Assembly: GCA_944389525.1 (NCBI GenBank)
Contig: CALXMR010000001.1
Coordinates: 97,698-161,697, forward strand
Direction of reading: 5' to 3'
DNA length: 64,000 nucleotides
Source: an uncultured Alphaproteobacteria bacterium
Lineage (GTDB): Bacteria > Pseudomonadota > Alphaproteobacteria > Rs-D84
Program-made: the position numbers and the translations under genes
Shown here: positions 1 to 10,081 of the stretch, one piece after another
How the letters are laid out: the number at the start of each line of letters is the position of its first letter
Numbering within the stretch: the first letter of the stretch is position 1
The notes under the pieces: model-generated
Databases searched by the model: none
The model's input: only the letters and a program-made list of their open reading frames with translations
What the model was told of the DNA's origin: nothing

Positions 1-4
1 AAAC

Positions 5-385
5 ATGAGATTTAAATATCTGGTTTTATTGTTGGCATTATCAGGATGCGCATCCGTCAATCGGGGCAGTATTGATGACGCAACAATCCTAAACTGGGAA
101 AACGAATCCGTAACAATGGAACAATTTGTCCGCGATCACAAGGCATGCCTGGGCATAGACAAACCGTCATACATGCCGCGTTCGCGTATTGCAAAATTAC
201 TGTCCCCGAACCAAAGCAGTATTATGCCCGATTGGGATGGTCTGTGGGTAACATTCCAATCAAACGAATATCGTGATGTAGGCCAGCGGGCGTTACTGTC
301 CGTGCCACGCAATACAACATCGAAATCTGTGGGCGCGTATCGCAAATGCATGTTCCGGCGGGGCTATTTACTGCGCGCCAGTTAA
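5..385 (+). CDS. putative lipoprotein, unknown function
   Basis: A 126-residue protein with a lipoprotein signal: a short hydrophobic stretch ends in LALSGC near residue 15, so Cys15 is the likely lipidated residue and the mature protein is probably membrane anchored. The rest shows no domain I recognise; it is polar, with two further cysteines near residues 48 and 116 (KACLG and YRKCM). It lies directly upstream of ftsQ on the same strand with 53 nt between them. The start at 5 is at the window edge, so the ribosome binding site cannot be judged. Confidence 0.65.
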   Translation: MRFKYLVLLLALSGCASVNRGSIDDATILNWENESVTMEQFVRDHKACLGIDKPSYMPRSRIAKLLSPNQSSIMPDWDGLWVTFQSNEYRDVGQRALLSVPRNTTSKSVGAYRKCMFRRGYLLRAS

Positions 386-438
386 AAAATACCGGCGGCC
401 ACTTTCCAATCATAATATTTTGTGATATAATAGTGCAC

Positions 439-1119
439 ATGAAACGCGGTATTTGGTTTTGGCTGTATTTTATTATTGCCATTATATTGGCGGTGTACTT
501 TGCAACCCGCATAACTATGACCTATATGAACCGCGGGCAAATTGCGCATGTGCGCGGAATTACAATATCTGCAGACGGCGCGAACAAGGATTTAACCCCC
601 ATCGCCACTGCGGCGGCGGTTGCGCCGGGTACAAACGCATTCCGCACCGATCTGGCCCAAATAAATACACGAATTGCATCGGTCCCGGGCGTACGAAACA
701 GTGCGGTTCGCCGCATGCCAAATGGGAATCTGGCGGTAACGGTCGAACTATACCGTGCGGTCGCACAATGGACTGATGGCACACATTTTTTCCCATTATC
801 CGCAGATGGGACAATTGTGAACAAACCAACCGACATGCGCGCAGAAAACACCGTTGTATTTCGCGGTGAATTACCCAATGACATCAGTGCAATTACCAAC
901 GCAGCACAAAGCATAAATGCCCATCTGGATTATCTGGAATGGGTCGAAGGTCGGCGTTGGAACATCCACACCACGGGCGGGATAACGGTTATGTTACCTG
1001 AAAAATCCCCCGATGCGGCGATTGCTGGTTTGATGGTATTGGATAAAAATCATGGAATTTTATCAAAGCAGATTGAACTGATTGATATGCGTGATGACGC
1101 GCGGATTTTGGTAAAATAG
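439..1119 (+). CDS. ftsQ: cell division protein FtsQ
   Basis: A 226-residue bitopic membrane protein. It has a short basic cytoplasmic start (MKRG), one transmembrane helix at about residues 4-23, then a periplasmic POTRA-like segment (IRGITISADG, followed by an Asp-Leu-Ala helix and a VPGVRNSAVRRMPNGNLAVTVE strand pair) and a C-terminal beta-rich domain, as in FtsQ, which links the FtsBL and FtsWI divisome parts. An in-frame ATG at 346 would add a long unlikely N-terminus overlapping the upstream gene, so the ATG just before the membrane helix was chosen. The position right before ftsA matches the conserved division cluster. It is short for an FtsQ, in keeping with a compact genome. Confidence 0.8.
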   Translation: MKRGIWFWLYFIIAIILAVYFATRITMTYMNRGQIAHVRGITISADGANKDLTPIATAAAVAPGTNAFRTDLAQINTRIASVPGVRNSAVRRMPNGNLAVTVELYRAVAQWTDGTHFFPLSADGTIVNKPTDMRAENTVVFRGELPNDISAITNAAQSINAHLDYLEWVEGRRWNIHTTGGITVMLPEKSPDAAIAGLMVLDKNHGILSKQIELIDMRDDARILVK

Positions 1120-1133
1120 TTAATTGATAAAAA

Positions 1134-2912
1134 ATGAACTTGGGTGATTCTTGTTTTTTGTGTCTGGACATCGGCACACAGTGTGTGCGCGGGATTGCCC
1201 ATCATGTTTTATCAGGACGAATTGTACAATCTGCGGTGCACACGGTTGACAGTTTTGATACCGTGTTCGCATTAAAATCTGTAATTGATGAACTAGAACA
1301 TCAAATTGGTTCACACTTTGAATCTGCATACATAACGGGCAATTTTGGACAATCTGGGTTTGAAATGGTGGCCAAAAATACCGTATGGCGTGGTGAACAC
1401 AAAATCACTGCATCTGATATCCGCACCCAGATTGCACAAATCACCCCCCCAGACGGATTTTTTCCGATGCATGTGTTTCCGCTGCGATACGATACACCAA
1501 CGGCGCGCAACATGTTTTCGCCGATTGGGCATACTGATCGTCAACTGATATCTGCATTTGGTGCAATATTTTATGCATTTGCCGCAACAGATGAACTGAA
1601 CACAAAACTGCGCCATGCACATATCCAGCCAACCGCATTTTTCGATCCCCAGTTTTTACAAAACGCGACATTTCGTCAAAAGAAACAAACCGCGATGTTC
1701 ATCGATTTTGGTGCCGAATATACCAGCGCATCTATCTGGATGGATCGCGGACCGGTATGGCACACTAAACTGGCCATTGGCGCGACAGATATAATCACAG
1801 ACATATCGAAAAAACTGAACATCAATTTTGACGATGCGCACCGCATATACCGCAATGTTGCATGCATGCTGTCCAAAGAAATGGACAGATTTACCCCGGC
1901 CGATACCGAATACGATTTTTCACGCGCCGATGTAAATGATATAATTTTACCGCACATGGTTGATATTTGCGCCCAGATAAAATCTGCCTCTGCGGCGGCA
2001 ATGTCTAAATACAAGCCGTCTGTAATAAATATATCCGGTGGCGGCGCGGAAATAGATTCAATGAATGAATTTGTTGAAAATGTATTTGCCTTGCCTGTTA
2101 AAAATATTGGCGCGGATGCATCTGTACGGGCATTATCATCATATATCTGGGATACAGAATCCGAACATCGTAATAAATATATGGTGCGACATGAACGGAT
2201 AAACAACATTGGCACGCGCGTTTTTCGTATATTCCGCCGCCGCAATACCCAGCGTAAAAAATTTATCCCAATTATGCCCAGTACATTATGCTTTGACATG
2301 AAAAGCCCAATGACATATTCACTGTTCAATTCTGGTGACATATCGATGATACATGTTGATATAATGGACGGTTTTTATGTCGACAGAATTGCAGGCAGTA
2401 TCGCGGAATTAAAATACATCCGCGCCCACACGAATGCCCACTTGCATGTACACCTGATGACAGAAAGCCCGACCGTCTGGGCACATGATGCGATTGCGGC
2501 GGGTGCGGATACGGTTATTATGTCAACCAATACATCTGGATTGCGTGCGGCAATTCGCGCGGTGCGCGCGGCGGGTCGGCGGGCCGGCGTTGCATTAAAC
2601 CCAGAATCATCGGTCGCAATATTAAAACCGATTTTACGCGAAATTGATGAAGTAATGATAATGGCGGTCACACCTGGGGCGGCGGGCCAAGAATTCAATG
2701 ATGCATGCCTGCATAAAATATCGGTGCTGGCGGCGACACGCAAAAAATATGGATTAAAATATCTAATCTCTGTTGATGGTGGCATAAATGCCGATACAGC
2801 ACAAAAATGCTGGGCGGCGGGCGCAGATTTGCTGGTCAGTGGTTCATACCTGGCACACAGTAATGATTTTCCATTGGCGGTGCAAAGCCTGTTGCGCAAG
2901 ATAGAAAATTAA
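1134..2912 (+). CDS. FtsA-ribulose-5-phosphate 3-epimerase fusion
   Basis: One uninterrupted 592-codon frame holds two proteins. Residues 1-375 are FtsA, the actin-like membrane anchor of FtsZ: phosphate-1 motif LDIGTQ at 11-16, phosphate-2 motif FIDFGAEYTS at about 189-198, adenosine motif NISGGGAEI near 297-305, and a basic amphipathic stretch (RVFRIFRRRN) near 360-370 that resembles FtsA's C-terminal membrane-targeting helix. Residues 378-592 are a complete Rpe TIM barrel, the pentose phosphate enzyme interconverting ribulose-5-P and xylulose-5-P: PSTL, HVDIMDG (H407, D409, D412), HVHLM (H440), VTPGAAGQ, SVDGGIN (D548) and GADLLVSGSY. Metal ligands and both catalytic Asp are present. An in-frame ATG at 2274 could give free Rpe, but no clear Shine-Dalgarno precedes it. 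No ftsZ follows; the next genes run on the opposite strand. Confidence 0.88.
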   Translation: MNLGDSCFLCLDIGTQCVRGIAHHVLSGRIVQSAVHTVDSFDTVFALKSVIDELEHQIGSHFESAYITGNFGQSGFEMVAKNTVWRGEHKITASDIRTQIAQITPPDGFFPMHVFPLRYDTPTARNMFSPIGHTDRQLISAFGAIFYAFAATDELNTKLRHAHIQPTAFFDPQFLQNATFRQKKQTAMFIDFGAEYTSASIWMDRGPVWHTKLAIGATDIITDISKKLNINFDDAHRIYRNVACMLSKEMDRFTPADTEYDFSRADVNDIILPHMVDICAQIKSASAAAMSKYKPSVINISGGGAEIDSMNEFVENVFALPVKNIGADASVRALSSYIWDTESEHRNKYMVRHERINNIGTRVFRIFRRRNTQRKKFIPIMPSTLCFDMKSPMTYSLFNSGDISMIHVDIMDGFYVDRIAGSIAELKYIRAHTNAHLHVHLMTESPTVWAHDAIAAGADTVIMSTNTSGLRAAIRAVRAAGRRAGVALNPESSVAILKPILREIDEVMIMAVTPGAAGQEFNDACLHKISVLAATRKKYGLKYLISVDGGINADTAQKCWAAGADLLVSGSYLAHSNDFPLAVQSLLRKIEN

Positions 2913-2915
2913 TAC

Positions 2916-3317
2916 CTATTTTATAACAATATGTCGCGCATCACCACTGCCTGTGATGTACAGATGAATTGTATTTTCCGGCAACATATCCGCGGCGATT
3001 TCCGGCCATTCAATCAGTGTTATGTCATTCTGTATGGCATATCCCAATCCAATTTCAACCAGTTCAGATTTATCCATAACCCGATACAAATCAAAATGTG
3101 ATATACCATCATAGTTTTGCACAATTGTAAATGTCGGACTGGGGACAACAGTATCTGCCCCGCGCAGTTCTTGGATTATTGTGCGTGCAATTTCTGATTT
3201 ACCCATACCCAAATCGCCATGCAACGCAACCACGCACGGCGCATGCAGCCTGTGTGCAAATTCGCGCGCAAACGCACGCGTTTCATCAATATTTTTTAAA
3301 TCGTATTCTGATTTCAT
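2916..3317 (-). CDS. tsaE: tRNA t6A biosynthesis ATPase TsaE
   Basis: A 133-residue P-loop ATPase that works with TsaB and TsaD to make N6-threonylcarbamoyladenosine at A37 of ANN-decoding tRNAs. Walker A is GDLGMGKS (residues 34-41, with Ser where Thr is usual), followed by the family signatures PSPTF, HFDLYR and LIEWPE. The start at 3317 places it 4 nt after the uvrB stop, so the two genes are cotranscribed; longer upstream starts would run into uvrB and add a Cys-rich tail unlike the family. tsaB and tsaD are not in this window. Confidence 0.92.
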   Translation of the reverse strand: MKSEYDLKNIDETRAFAREFAHRLHAPCVVALHGDLGMGKSEIARTIIQELRGADTVVPSPTFTIVQNYDGISHFDLYRVMDKSELVEIGLGYAIQNDITLIEWPEIAADMLPENTIHLYITGSGDARHIVIK

Positions 3318-3321
3318 ACCC

Positions 3322-5316
3322 CTACTCCAACAGCAACAAATCATCTTCCATTTTATGGATTGCATCGCGCAATTCTGCCGCCCGTTCAAATTCCAGATTT
3401 TCAGCCGCGTCACGCATTTGTTTATTTAACTTCTTGATTTCTTTCCGCAATGAATCTGCATCCATCACACCATCACGCGTATAAACAAAGCGATGTTTTT
3501 TATCTGTTTTTTCTTGTTTATCGCCAACCTCTGCAAATACCGCTTTGGACACAGTTTTAGGTATTATATTATGCTGGCGATTATACGCCATTTGCTTTTC
3601 ACGGCGCCGCGCCGTTTCGCCCAGTGCCGCCCGCATAGAATCAGTAATTGTATCGGCATACAATATCACACGCCCATTTGCATTACGCGCCGCACGCCCA
3701 ATTGTCTGAATCAGACTGCGCGTTGAACGCAAGAATCCTTCCTTGTCGGCATCCATAATCGCGACCAGTTCGCATTCTGGCACATCCAAACCTTCGCGTA
3801 ACAGGTTAATCCCAACCAATACATCAAATTTTCCCAAACGCAAATCGCGCAATAATTCAATTCGTTCCAGTGTCTCAATATCGCTGTGCAGATATTTTGC
3901 CCGCACCCCATTTTCAACGAAATAGTCGGTTAATTGTTCCGCCATTTTTTTGGTCAGTGTGGTCACCAACACGCGCCCATGTACCCGCTTTACTTCATCC
4001 AACAAATCATCCACCTGGTGTGCGGTTGGTCGCACCTGGCATTCTGGGTCTAACAAACCTGTGGGTCTGATAACCTGCTCTGACACAACACCGCCTGATT
4101 GTTCCAGTTCCCACTGTGCCGGTGTTGCCGATACAAAAATACTCTGTGGTCGCAGCGCATCCCATTCTTCGAATGTCAACGGTCTGTTATCGATACAGGC
4201 CGGCAAACGAAAACCATATTGGGACAGTGTTTCTTTGCGCGCCCTGTCCCCACGCGACATTGCGGCAATTTGCGGTATTGTTACATGACTTTCATCCACA
4301 AACAAAATTGCATCACGCGGCAAATATTCAAACAATGTTGGTGGCGGTTGCCCAGGGGCGCGCCCCGACAGATACCTGGAATAATTTTCGATTCCGCGAC
4401 ATGTCCCGGTTGATTCCATCATTTCAATATCAAAGTTCACGCGTTCACGCAAACGCTGTTCTTCGATATACTTCATATTTTCATGAAAGTATTCCAGCCT
4501 GTCTTTTAAATCATCACGAATTTGCCCAATTGCCTGTAATATCGATGGCATCGGTGTGGCATAGTGCGTATTTGGATACACCGCCACCCTGTCCAACTTT
4601 TGTAACTTTGCCCCGGTTAATGTATCGAATTCCCAAATCTCTTCGATTTCATCACCCCAGAACGACAATTTCCACGCCCTGTCCTGGCTGTGAGATGGGA
4701 ATATATCCAGCGCGTCCCCACGCACACGAAAATCACCGCGTTCAAACGCCATATCGTTGCGTTTATATTGAATATCAACCAACGAATGCATAACATCAGC
4801 CATGCTAATTTTATCGCCCGCGTGCAAGACCACCTTCATCCCAGAATATTGTTCTGGCGCCCCCATACCATATATCGATGACACAGACGAAACGACAACA
4901 ACATCGCGTTCTTCCAGCATGGCGCGCGTTGCACTGTGACGCATACGATCCAACTGCTCGTTTATTGATGCATCTTTATCAATGTATGTATCCGTGGTTG
5001 GTAAATATGCCTCTGGCTGGTAATAATCATAGTACGATACAAAATATTCAACATGATTGTTTGGAAAGAATGATTTCATTTCCGTATATAACTGTGCCGC
5101 CAATATTTTATTTGGTGCCATAATTAACGCCGGCCGCCCCAGTTCAGCAATAATATTTGCCATTGTAAATGTTTTACCCGACCCCGTCACCCCCAGCAAT
5201 ACTTGGCTGCGCCGGCCATCACGAATACCGGCAACCAATTCAGATATTGCCTGGGGCTGGTCCCCCATGGGTTTATAATCACTGTGAAGATCGAATATTT
5301 TTTTATTCACAAACAT
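3322..5316 (-). CDS. uvrB: excinuclease ABC subunit B (UvrB)
   Basis: A 664-residue damage-verification helicase of nucleotide excision repair. Walker A GVTGSGKT is at residues 42-49. The aromatic beta-hairpin that clamps DNA ([10 protein letters not shown]) is near residue 95, the helicase motifs [14 protein letters not shown] and QTIGRAARN follow in order, and a C-terminal UVR coiled-coil (about residues 625-660) mediates UvrC contact. Length and order are normal. It starts 42 nt from the divergent AsmA-like gene, so a short shared promoter region separates them, and it is followed by tsaE. Confidence 0.97.
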   Translation of the reverse strand: MFVNKKIFDLHSDYKPMGDQPQAISELVAGIRDGRRSQVLLGVTGSGKTFTMANIIAELGRPALIMAPNKILAAQLYTEMKSFFPNNHVEYFVSYYDYYQPEAYLPTTDTYIDKDASINEQLDRMRHSATRAMLEERDVVVVSSVSSIYGMGAPEQYSGMKVVLHAGDKISMADVMHSLVDIQYKRNDMAFERGDFRVRGDALDIFPSHSQDRAWKLSFWGDEIEEIWEFDTLTGAKLQKLDRVAVYPNTHYATPMPSILQAIGQIRDDLKDRLEYFHENMKYIEEQRLRERVNFDIEMMESTGTCRGIENYSRYLSGRAPGQPPPTLFEYLPRDAILFVDESHVTIPQIAAMSRGDRARKETLSQYGFRLPACIDNRPLTFEEWDALRPQSIFVSATPAQWELEQSGGVVSEQVIRPTGLLDPECQVRPTAHQVDDLLDEVKRVHGRVLVTTLTKKMAEQLTDYFVENGVRAKYLHSDIETLERIELLRDLRLGKFDVLVGINLLREGLDVPECELVAIMDADKEGFLRSTRSLIQTIGRAARNANGRVILYADTITDSMRAALGETARRREKQMAYNRQHNIIPKTVSKAVFAEVGDKQEKTDKKHRFVYTRDGVMDADSLRKEIKKLNKQMRDAAENLEFERAAELRDAIHKMEDDLLLLE

Positions 5317-5358
5317 AAATATAATCCATTATAATCAAAATACAAGGGAAACAGGGGA

Positions 5359-7833
5359 ATGGCACTAAAAGCACGATACAAGCGCAGAATACTGTGGACC
5401 GCAATTGGTGCGGTGGCATTGATATTATTGGCAATTGTTATTGTGCCCCCGATGATAAGTCTGAATAATTTAAAGCCAAAGATAACACAAACTATTGCCG
5501 AACAAACTGGCATCCCGTCCCAGATAAATGGCGATGTTCATTTCAGTCTGTTGGGTCGCGCAACGATTGTTGCCAACGATGTTGAAATATCGTCTGGTCA
5601 TATTGGTGCGATAATGTTCACGGTCCCGTTGACCAGTATATTTAATTTATCCACGGCACCCCTGACCGGCGACATAACTGTATATGACGCGGATATTTCG
5701 ATATCCAACCTGATACCCCAAGACATAAATCATAAAATCGAAATTCACCAATCGCGAATAAATTTTCGCAATCGCAAATTTAATGTGATTGATGCCACGC
5801 TGGATGGTGGGCATCTGACTGGTGTTGTGCGCACCCAAAATCATAAATACGATATCGATTTTGATAATGATGTATTTTATATCCACAATCATAATGACAA
5901 ATTGGAAATATCTGGCCAACTGTATGCAGACGGTTCCGTACGCGGTCACATTGAAATGGAAACAGATGAAATCAATCGCTGGTTCGGATTTGCCCAACCA
6001 AAAATTGATAAAATGGTTAATATAAAGATGAATTTTGAATGGGATGGGGGTCGCGGCTGGAAATTCAACGATATACAAATGCCCAAAATTTCTGGCAACA
6101 TAGAAATCAAACCCAACGGGGCCAAGGTTGTACAACTGCGCGGCCACGATATTGAATATGATTTATCTTTTCTGACCCAACCATCGCGCATATTCTACCA
6201 GACAACATTTGATTTAGACTTTACCGGCAACATGAAATTTGGCGCACGGGATTTTCACCATATATCTGTCCGCGCGATTGGCACACGCGATGCATTAAAT
6301 ATAGACAGCATTATTGCCGATGACATCGCCATGTCCGGCGGCAGCATTGACCAATTTGGCGCCAAAGATATAATGATTGCCATGCCATACAATGGAATGC
6401 CTGCTACATGTATATTTTCTGGCACGCCCACCAATTGGAAATGCAGTCGATATACATACGATGATTATGTTGGTGCGATATCTGTATCCCCAGATGAATT
6501 TGATCTGCTGGTATATTCGCAAAAACCATCCCCAAACCGTAATGACGCAATTCGTGATTTATTGAAATTCGCGCCACGCGGGCATATTGATTTTGAATTT
6601 TCTGATATTGCCGGCACATATGATATTGACGGCGACAAAATCATTCCGTCATATAGATTTGCAGATGGAAAAACATTGCATTGGTTGAACCCGAACATGA
6701 ACCAGATTCCCCAATTCATGCGCAGTGCGATTGGCAATTTTGAATGGGATGGCGATATGATGCACTTTGTCCCTGATTCTGGACGATGGGAATTATACCT
6801 GACTGATACAACATTTTTCATCACTGGCCAAAATGCCAAAGAATGGTTCCCCAGCATAGATATGCAGGCGTTTAACAATATGTCATACAGTGTATCTGGC
6901 ACATACCGCGGGGAAACTGTATCAAATCTGAAAATCAAGATTGGCGGTCATACATTTACTGGCGCGTTCAGTGGCGATGTTTTAACACTGCACACCGATG
7001 TATTAGATATCGATTCTTTTATCAATCAAAACTATCTGGATAATTACGAAGAATTATCGTTCTTTACAACATCGCCAATAACAATACCATTCGAATTACC
7101 AATAAATATTTCACTGTCCGCAGATGCAATGCTGTACAACGGAACTGTGTTCAAAAACTTTGTATATGCATTAAAGCGCGACTCCCAAACATTTTCGATC
7201 ACAGATCGCGACCGTGGCAATTTATTAGTAACACTGCGGCGCGATGGAAACAGATACGATATATTTGCCCAACTGAATCGCTTTAAACTGGGCGGAACAT
7301 TGCTGTCTGCACAAATGCCGTTGAATTTGCGCGATGCAACGGTGACCGCCGAAATAAACATGCGTACATTTGGCAATATTGCACATGATCTGGAATATAA
7401 TTTAATGGGCGATATGGATTTATCATTTGATGGCGGATATTTAATTGGAATTGGTGTTGATGATTTATTTGCATCTGCACCCCAGATAAATACATTTAAT
7501 GCCGAATACGCATTGTCATACGCGCTGGACGGTGGTGAATCTGTGATAAAAAAGATGCGTATTGTTGGCGAATATAAAAATGGTGATTTTAAGACAACCG
7601 AACCTGTTGTGTTGCAATTGCGTCACACAGATGCAATCGGAACCATGGAAATCACAGACGGTGCAATGTACGCAAATCTGCACCTGGTATTACGCGGCAC
7701 ATCGCCCGACCCCCAACCGATTGATTTGCAAATATTGCCAGACGGCACACGCAGATATTCACTGTCTGAAATTATGATGAATTTTGATCCGACATACATG
7801 CGCGAATTTATTCGCACACATACAAAGTTCTAG
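5359..7833 (+). CDS. AsmA-family envelope protein
   Basis: An 824-residue protein with a basic N-terminus and one transmembrane helix (about residues 11-31), followed by a very long beta-rich periplasmic part. The beginning (LKPKITQTIAEQTGIPSQINGDVHFS and the following VANDVEIS) is the AsmA N-terminal signature. AsmA-like proteins (AsmA, YhdP, TamB) are bridge-like proteins implicated in phospholipid transport to the outer membrane; that role is family knowledge, not seen here. A Shine-Dalgarno-like AGGGGAATGG overlaps the start. Its stop overlaps the stop of the convergent gene at 7830: the CTAG at 7830-7833 serves both strands. Confidence 0.78.
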   Translation: MALKARYKRRILWTAIGAVALILLAIVIVPPMISLNNLKPKITQTIAEQTGIPSQINGDVHFSLLGRATIVANDVEISSGHIGAIMFTVPLTSIFNLSTAPLTGDITVYDADISISNLIPQDINHKIEIHQSRINFRNRKFNVIDATLDGGHLTGVVRTQNHKYDIDFDNDVFYIHNHNDKLEISGQLYADGSVRGHIEMETDEINRWFGFAQPKIDKMVNIKMNFEWDGGRGWKFNDIQMPKISGNIEIKPNGAKVVQLRGHDIEYDLSFLTQPSRIFYQTTFDLDFTGNMKFGARDFHHISVRAIGTRDALNIDSIIADDIAMSGGSIDQFGAKDIMIAMPYNGMPATCIFSGTPTNWKCSRYTYDDYVGAISVSPDEFDLLVYSQKPSPNRNDAIRDLLKFAPRGHIDFEFSDIAGTYDIDGDKIIPSYRFADGKTLHWLNPNMNQIPQFMRSAIGNFEWDGDMMHFVPDSGRWELYLTDTTFFITGQNAKEWFPSIDMQAFNNMSYSVSGTYRGETVSNLKIKIGGHTFTGAFSGDVLTLHTDVLDIDSFINQNYLDNYEELSFFTTSPITIPFELPINISLSADAMLYNGTVFKNFVYALKRDSQTFSITDRDRGNLLVTLRRDGNRYDIFAQLNRFKLGGTLLSAQMPLNLRDATVTAEINMRTFGNIAHDLEYNLMGDMDLSFDGGYLIGIGVDDLFASAPQINTFNAEYALSYALDGGESVIKKMRIVGEYKNGDFKTTEPVVLQLRHTDAIGTMEITDGAMYANLHLVLRGTSPDPQPIDLQILPDGTRRYSLSEIMMNFDPTYMREFIRTHTKF

Positions 7834-8186
7834 ACATCATTCCGTGTCCGTTGCATGAATGCGCGCCGCGATATAATATCGCCATTTTCATCTGCATAAT
7901 ATTTATATCGTCCCACCGCCACACTGTAAAAACCGCGTGCAAAGAATTGTACCCCGCGCCGGTTGCAAACCAGCATTTTGTTTTTTCCAATTAAATCTGC
8001 GGCACGCCCAATAAACAAATCACAAAAAGATTGAACGAATGAATGTGTCACACGCGGTGCGTACAAGACATTACCACGCTTGACCAAGTGCGATATATCA
8101 TACGCCGCCGAATTTGATTTTAATATGTTTTTTTGATACTGACTTAACCCCATTACGGTGGCCAGTTTTTCTATATCCGCACTCAT
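7830..8186 (-). CDS. hypothetical protein, 118 aa
   Basis: A 118-residue soluble protein I do not recognise. It begins MSADIEKLATVMGLSQYQ, has a basic middle part and an RRGVQFFARG stretch, and ends with several basic residues. The ATG at 8186 was preferred over a start at 8273, which would read through the aspS terminator and add a Cys-rich tail. It sits downstream of aspS on the same strand but behind an intrinsic terminator, so it probably has its own AT-rich promoter at 8190-8240. It overlaps the AsmA-like gene tail to tail. Confidence 0.55.
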   Translation of the reverse strand: MSADIEKLATVMGLSQYQKNILKSNSAAYDISHLVKRGNVLYAPRVTHSFVQSFCDLFIGRAADLIGKNKMLVCNRRGVQFFARGFYSVAVGRYKYYADENGDIISRRAFMQRTRNDV

Positions 8187-8241
8187 AATGAATACAATTA
8201 TATTTATATACAAAAATTTTTTAACAGGTATGAATTCACAA

Positions 8242-8270
8242 CAAAAAACGGGTCCGCACACGCGAACCCG
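8242..8270 (-). terminator. intrinsic terminator after aspS
   Basis: On the minus strand CGGGT and ACCCG pair around a GC-rich loop and are followed by a run of six T, about 20 nt after the aspS stop codon. Confidence 0.7.
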
Positions 8271-8291
8271 CAATTAACTAGATTACAAAAA

Positions 8292-10061
8292 TTAACCCTT
8301 CTTGCGCACCTGAATATGTGTTTCACGCAATTGTGTTTCTGTAACCGGCCCGGGCGATCCCATCATCAAATCTTGACCGCGTTGATTTGTTGGGAACGCA
8401 ACAACTGAACGCAAGTTTGGTTCATTTAACATAATTTGCACCAAACGGTCCAGACCAAACGCACACCCACCGTGCGGTGGTGCGCCATATTGGAATGCCG
8501 TATACATACCACCAAATTTTTGTTTTACAACTTCTTCGTCATACCCGGTGATTTCGAAACAGCGCAACATAACATCTGGGTTAAAGTTACGCAACCCACC
8601 ACTGCAAATTTCTGCGCCATTTAATACCATATCGAATTGCGCCGCCTTGATTGACAACGGATCTTTTGTTTTCAATTCATCCAATGTTGCCATCGGGTAC
8701 GAAAACGGATTATGGGTAAACGCAATACCGGTGGGTGATTCTGGGTCCACCTCAAAGAATGGGAATTCTTCGATCCAGCACAGACGAAATTCTTTTTCAT
8801 CAATCAACCCCAAATCTTCGCCCAGTTTATTGCGCAACTTGCCTGCGGCCTTGGCGGCGACATCTGGCGCATCACAGATAAAGAACAATGACGAATTATC
8901 CCCGGCAATTTCATGCAGTTTCGCAATGCGCGCGGCATCCAGTTTTTTTGCCACGGGTCCCTTGGCTTCGTCTGCAAAGACAATATATCCCAATCCGCCC
9001 AGTCCCAATTCTTTAACCGCCCAATCGCCCAATTTATCATACCACGAACGCGGTTTATCTGAACTGTTTGGTGCAGGAACGGCGCGAACAATGCTGCCAT
9101 TTTCAATCGCATTTGCAAAGATACCAAAATCGGACCCACGGAATATATCCGTTACATCCGATATTATAATTGGATTGCGTAAATCAGGTTTGTCTGTACC
9201 ATATTTTAACATTGCCTCGTCAAATGGGATGTGCGGGATATCATCGCATATTTTTGCATCTGGGACAAATTCGCGAATAAGTTGCGGCATCAGTGTATCA
9301 CCAACCGCCTGGATATCTGGCAAATCAACGAACGACATTTCCAAATCCAATTGATAGAATTCCAATAATCTATCGGCACGCAAGTCTTCATCACGGAAAC
9401 ATGGCGCAATTTGAAAATATCTGTCGAACCCAGAAATTTGCAACAATTGCTTGAACTGTTGTGGTGCCTGGGGCAACGCATAAAACATACCATGATGATT
9501 ACGCGATGGCACGATAAAGTCGCGCGCACCTTCGGGACTGGACGCCGTTAAAATAGGCGTTTGGAATTCAGAAAATCCCATTTCCCACATTTTATCACGA
9601 ATGAATTTAATCATACGGTTACGCATTAAAATATTGTGATGCAGTGAATCGCGCCGCAAATCTAAATAACGATATTTCAGCCGCAAATCTTCGGCCACAG
9701 AATCATCATCGCCAAACACCTGGAACGGCAAAACATCTGAATTGGTCAAGACATGCCATTGTTTGGATTGAACCTCTATCGCACCTGTGGGTATTTTATC
9801 GTTAACCGCCGCCGCATCACGCGCGACAACAGTCCCGGTAATTTGAATAACAGATTCTGGGCGCACTTTCTCTAACGCTTCGTCCCCGCCATCAAACACG
9901 CATTGCGTAATACCATAATTATCACGCAGGTCAATGAACAACAATGCACCATGATCACGCTTGCGATGCACCCACCCGGACAAAGTAACCGTTTCACCAA
10001 CATTGGATTTATTCAGTTCACCACATGTATGGGTTCTGTATTTTGATTTCAAAGATAACAT
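8292..10061 (-). CDS. aspS: aspartyl-tRNA synthetase
   Basis: A 589-residue class II synthetase charging tRNA-Asp. It has an OB-fold anticodon-binding domain (GWVHRKRDHGALLFIDLRD, about residues 30-50), motif 2 (FQIAPCFRDEDLRADR), a bacterial GAD insertion domain in the middle, and motif 3 (GCAFGLDRLVQIM) near the C-terminus. Length matches the bacterial type. It begins 20 nt after a hairpin that forms part of a T-box leader (see 10082-10234). Until the mobile element inserted, it lay directly downstream of tRNA-Thr(GGU) on the same strand. Confidence 0.97.
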   Translation of the reverse strand: MLSLKSKYRTHTCGELNKSNVGETVTLSGWVHRKRDHGALLFIDLRDNYGITQCVFDGGDEALEKVRPESVIQITGTVVARDAAAVNDKIPTGAIEVQSKQWHVLTNSDVLPFQVFGDDDSVAEDLRLKYRYLDLRRDSLHHNILMRNRMIKFIRDKMWEMGFSEFQTPILTASSPEGARDFIVPSRNHHGMFYALPQAPQQFKQLLQISGFDRYFQIAPCFRDEDLRADRLLEFYQLDLEMSFVDLPDIQAVGDTLMPQLIREFVPDAKICDDIPHIPFDEAMLKYGTDKPDLRNPIIISDVTDIFRGSDFGIFANAIENGSIVRAVPAPNSSDKPRSWYDKLGDWAVKELGLGGLGYIVFADEAKGPVAKKLDAARIAKLHEIAGDNSSLFFICDAPDVAAKAAGKLRNKLGEDLGLIDEKEFRLCWIEEFPFFEVDPESPTGIAFTHNPFSYPMATLDELKTKDPLSIKAAQFDMVLNGAEICSGGLRNFNPDVMLRCFEITGYDEEVVKQKFGGMYTAFQYGAPPHGGCAFGLDRLVQIMLNEPNLRSVVAFPTNQRGQDLMMGSPGPVTETQLRETHIQVRKKG

Positions 10062-10081
10062 TTTGGTCCCTTTTTTTCTTT

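Noticed and set aside
2274-2912. Separate rpe gene
   Set aside because: There is an in-frame ATG, but no stop codon between the domains and no clear ribosome site, so a single fusion ORF is annotated.
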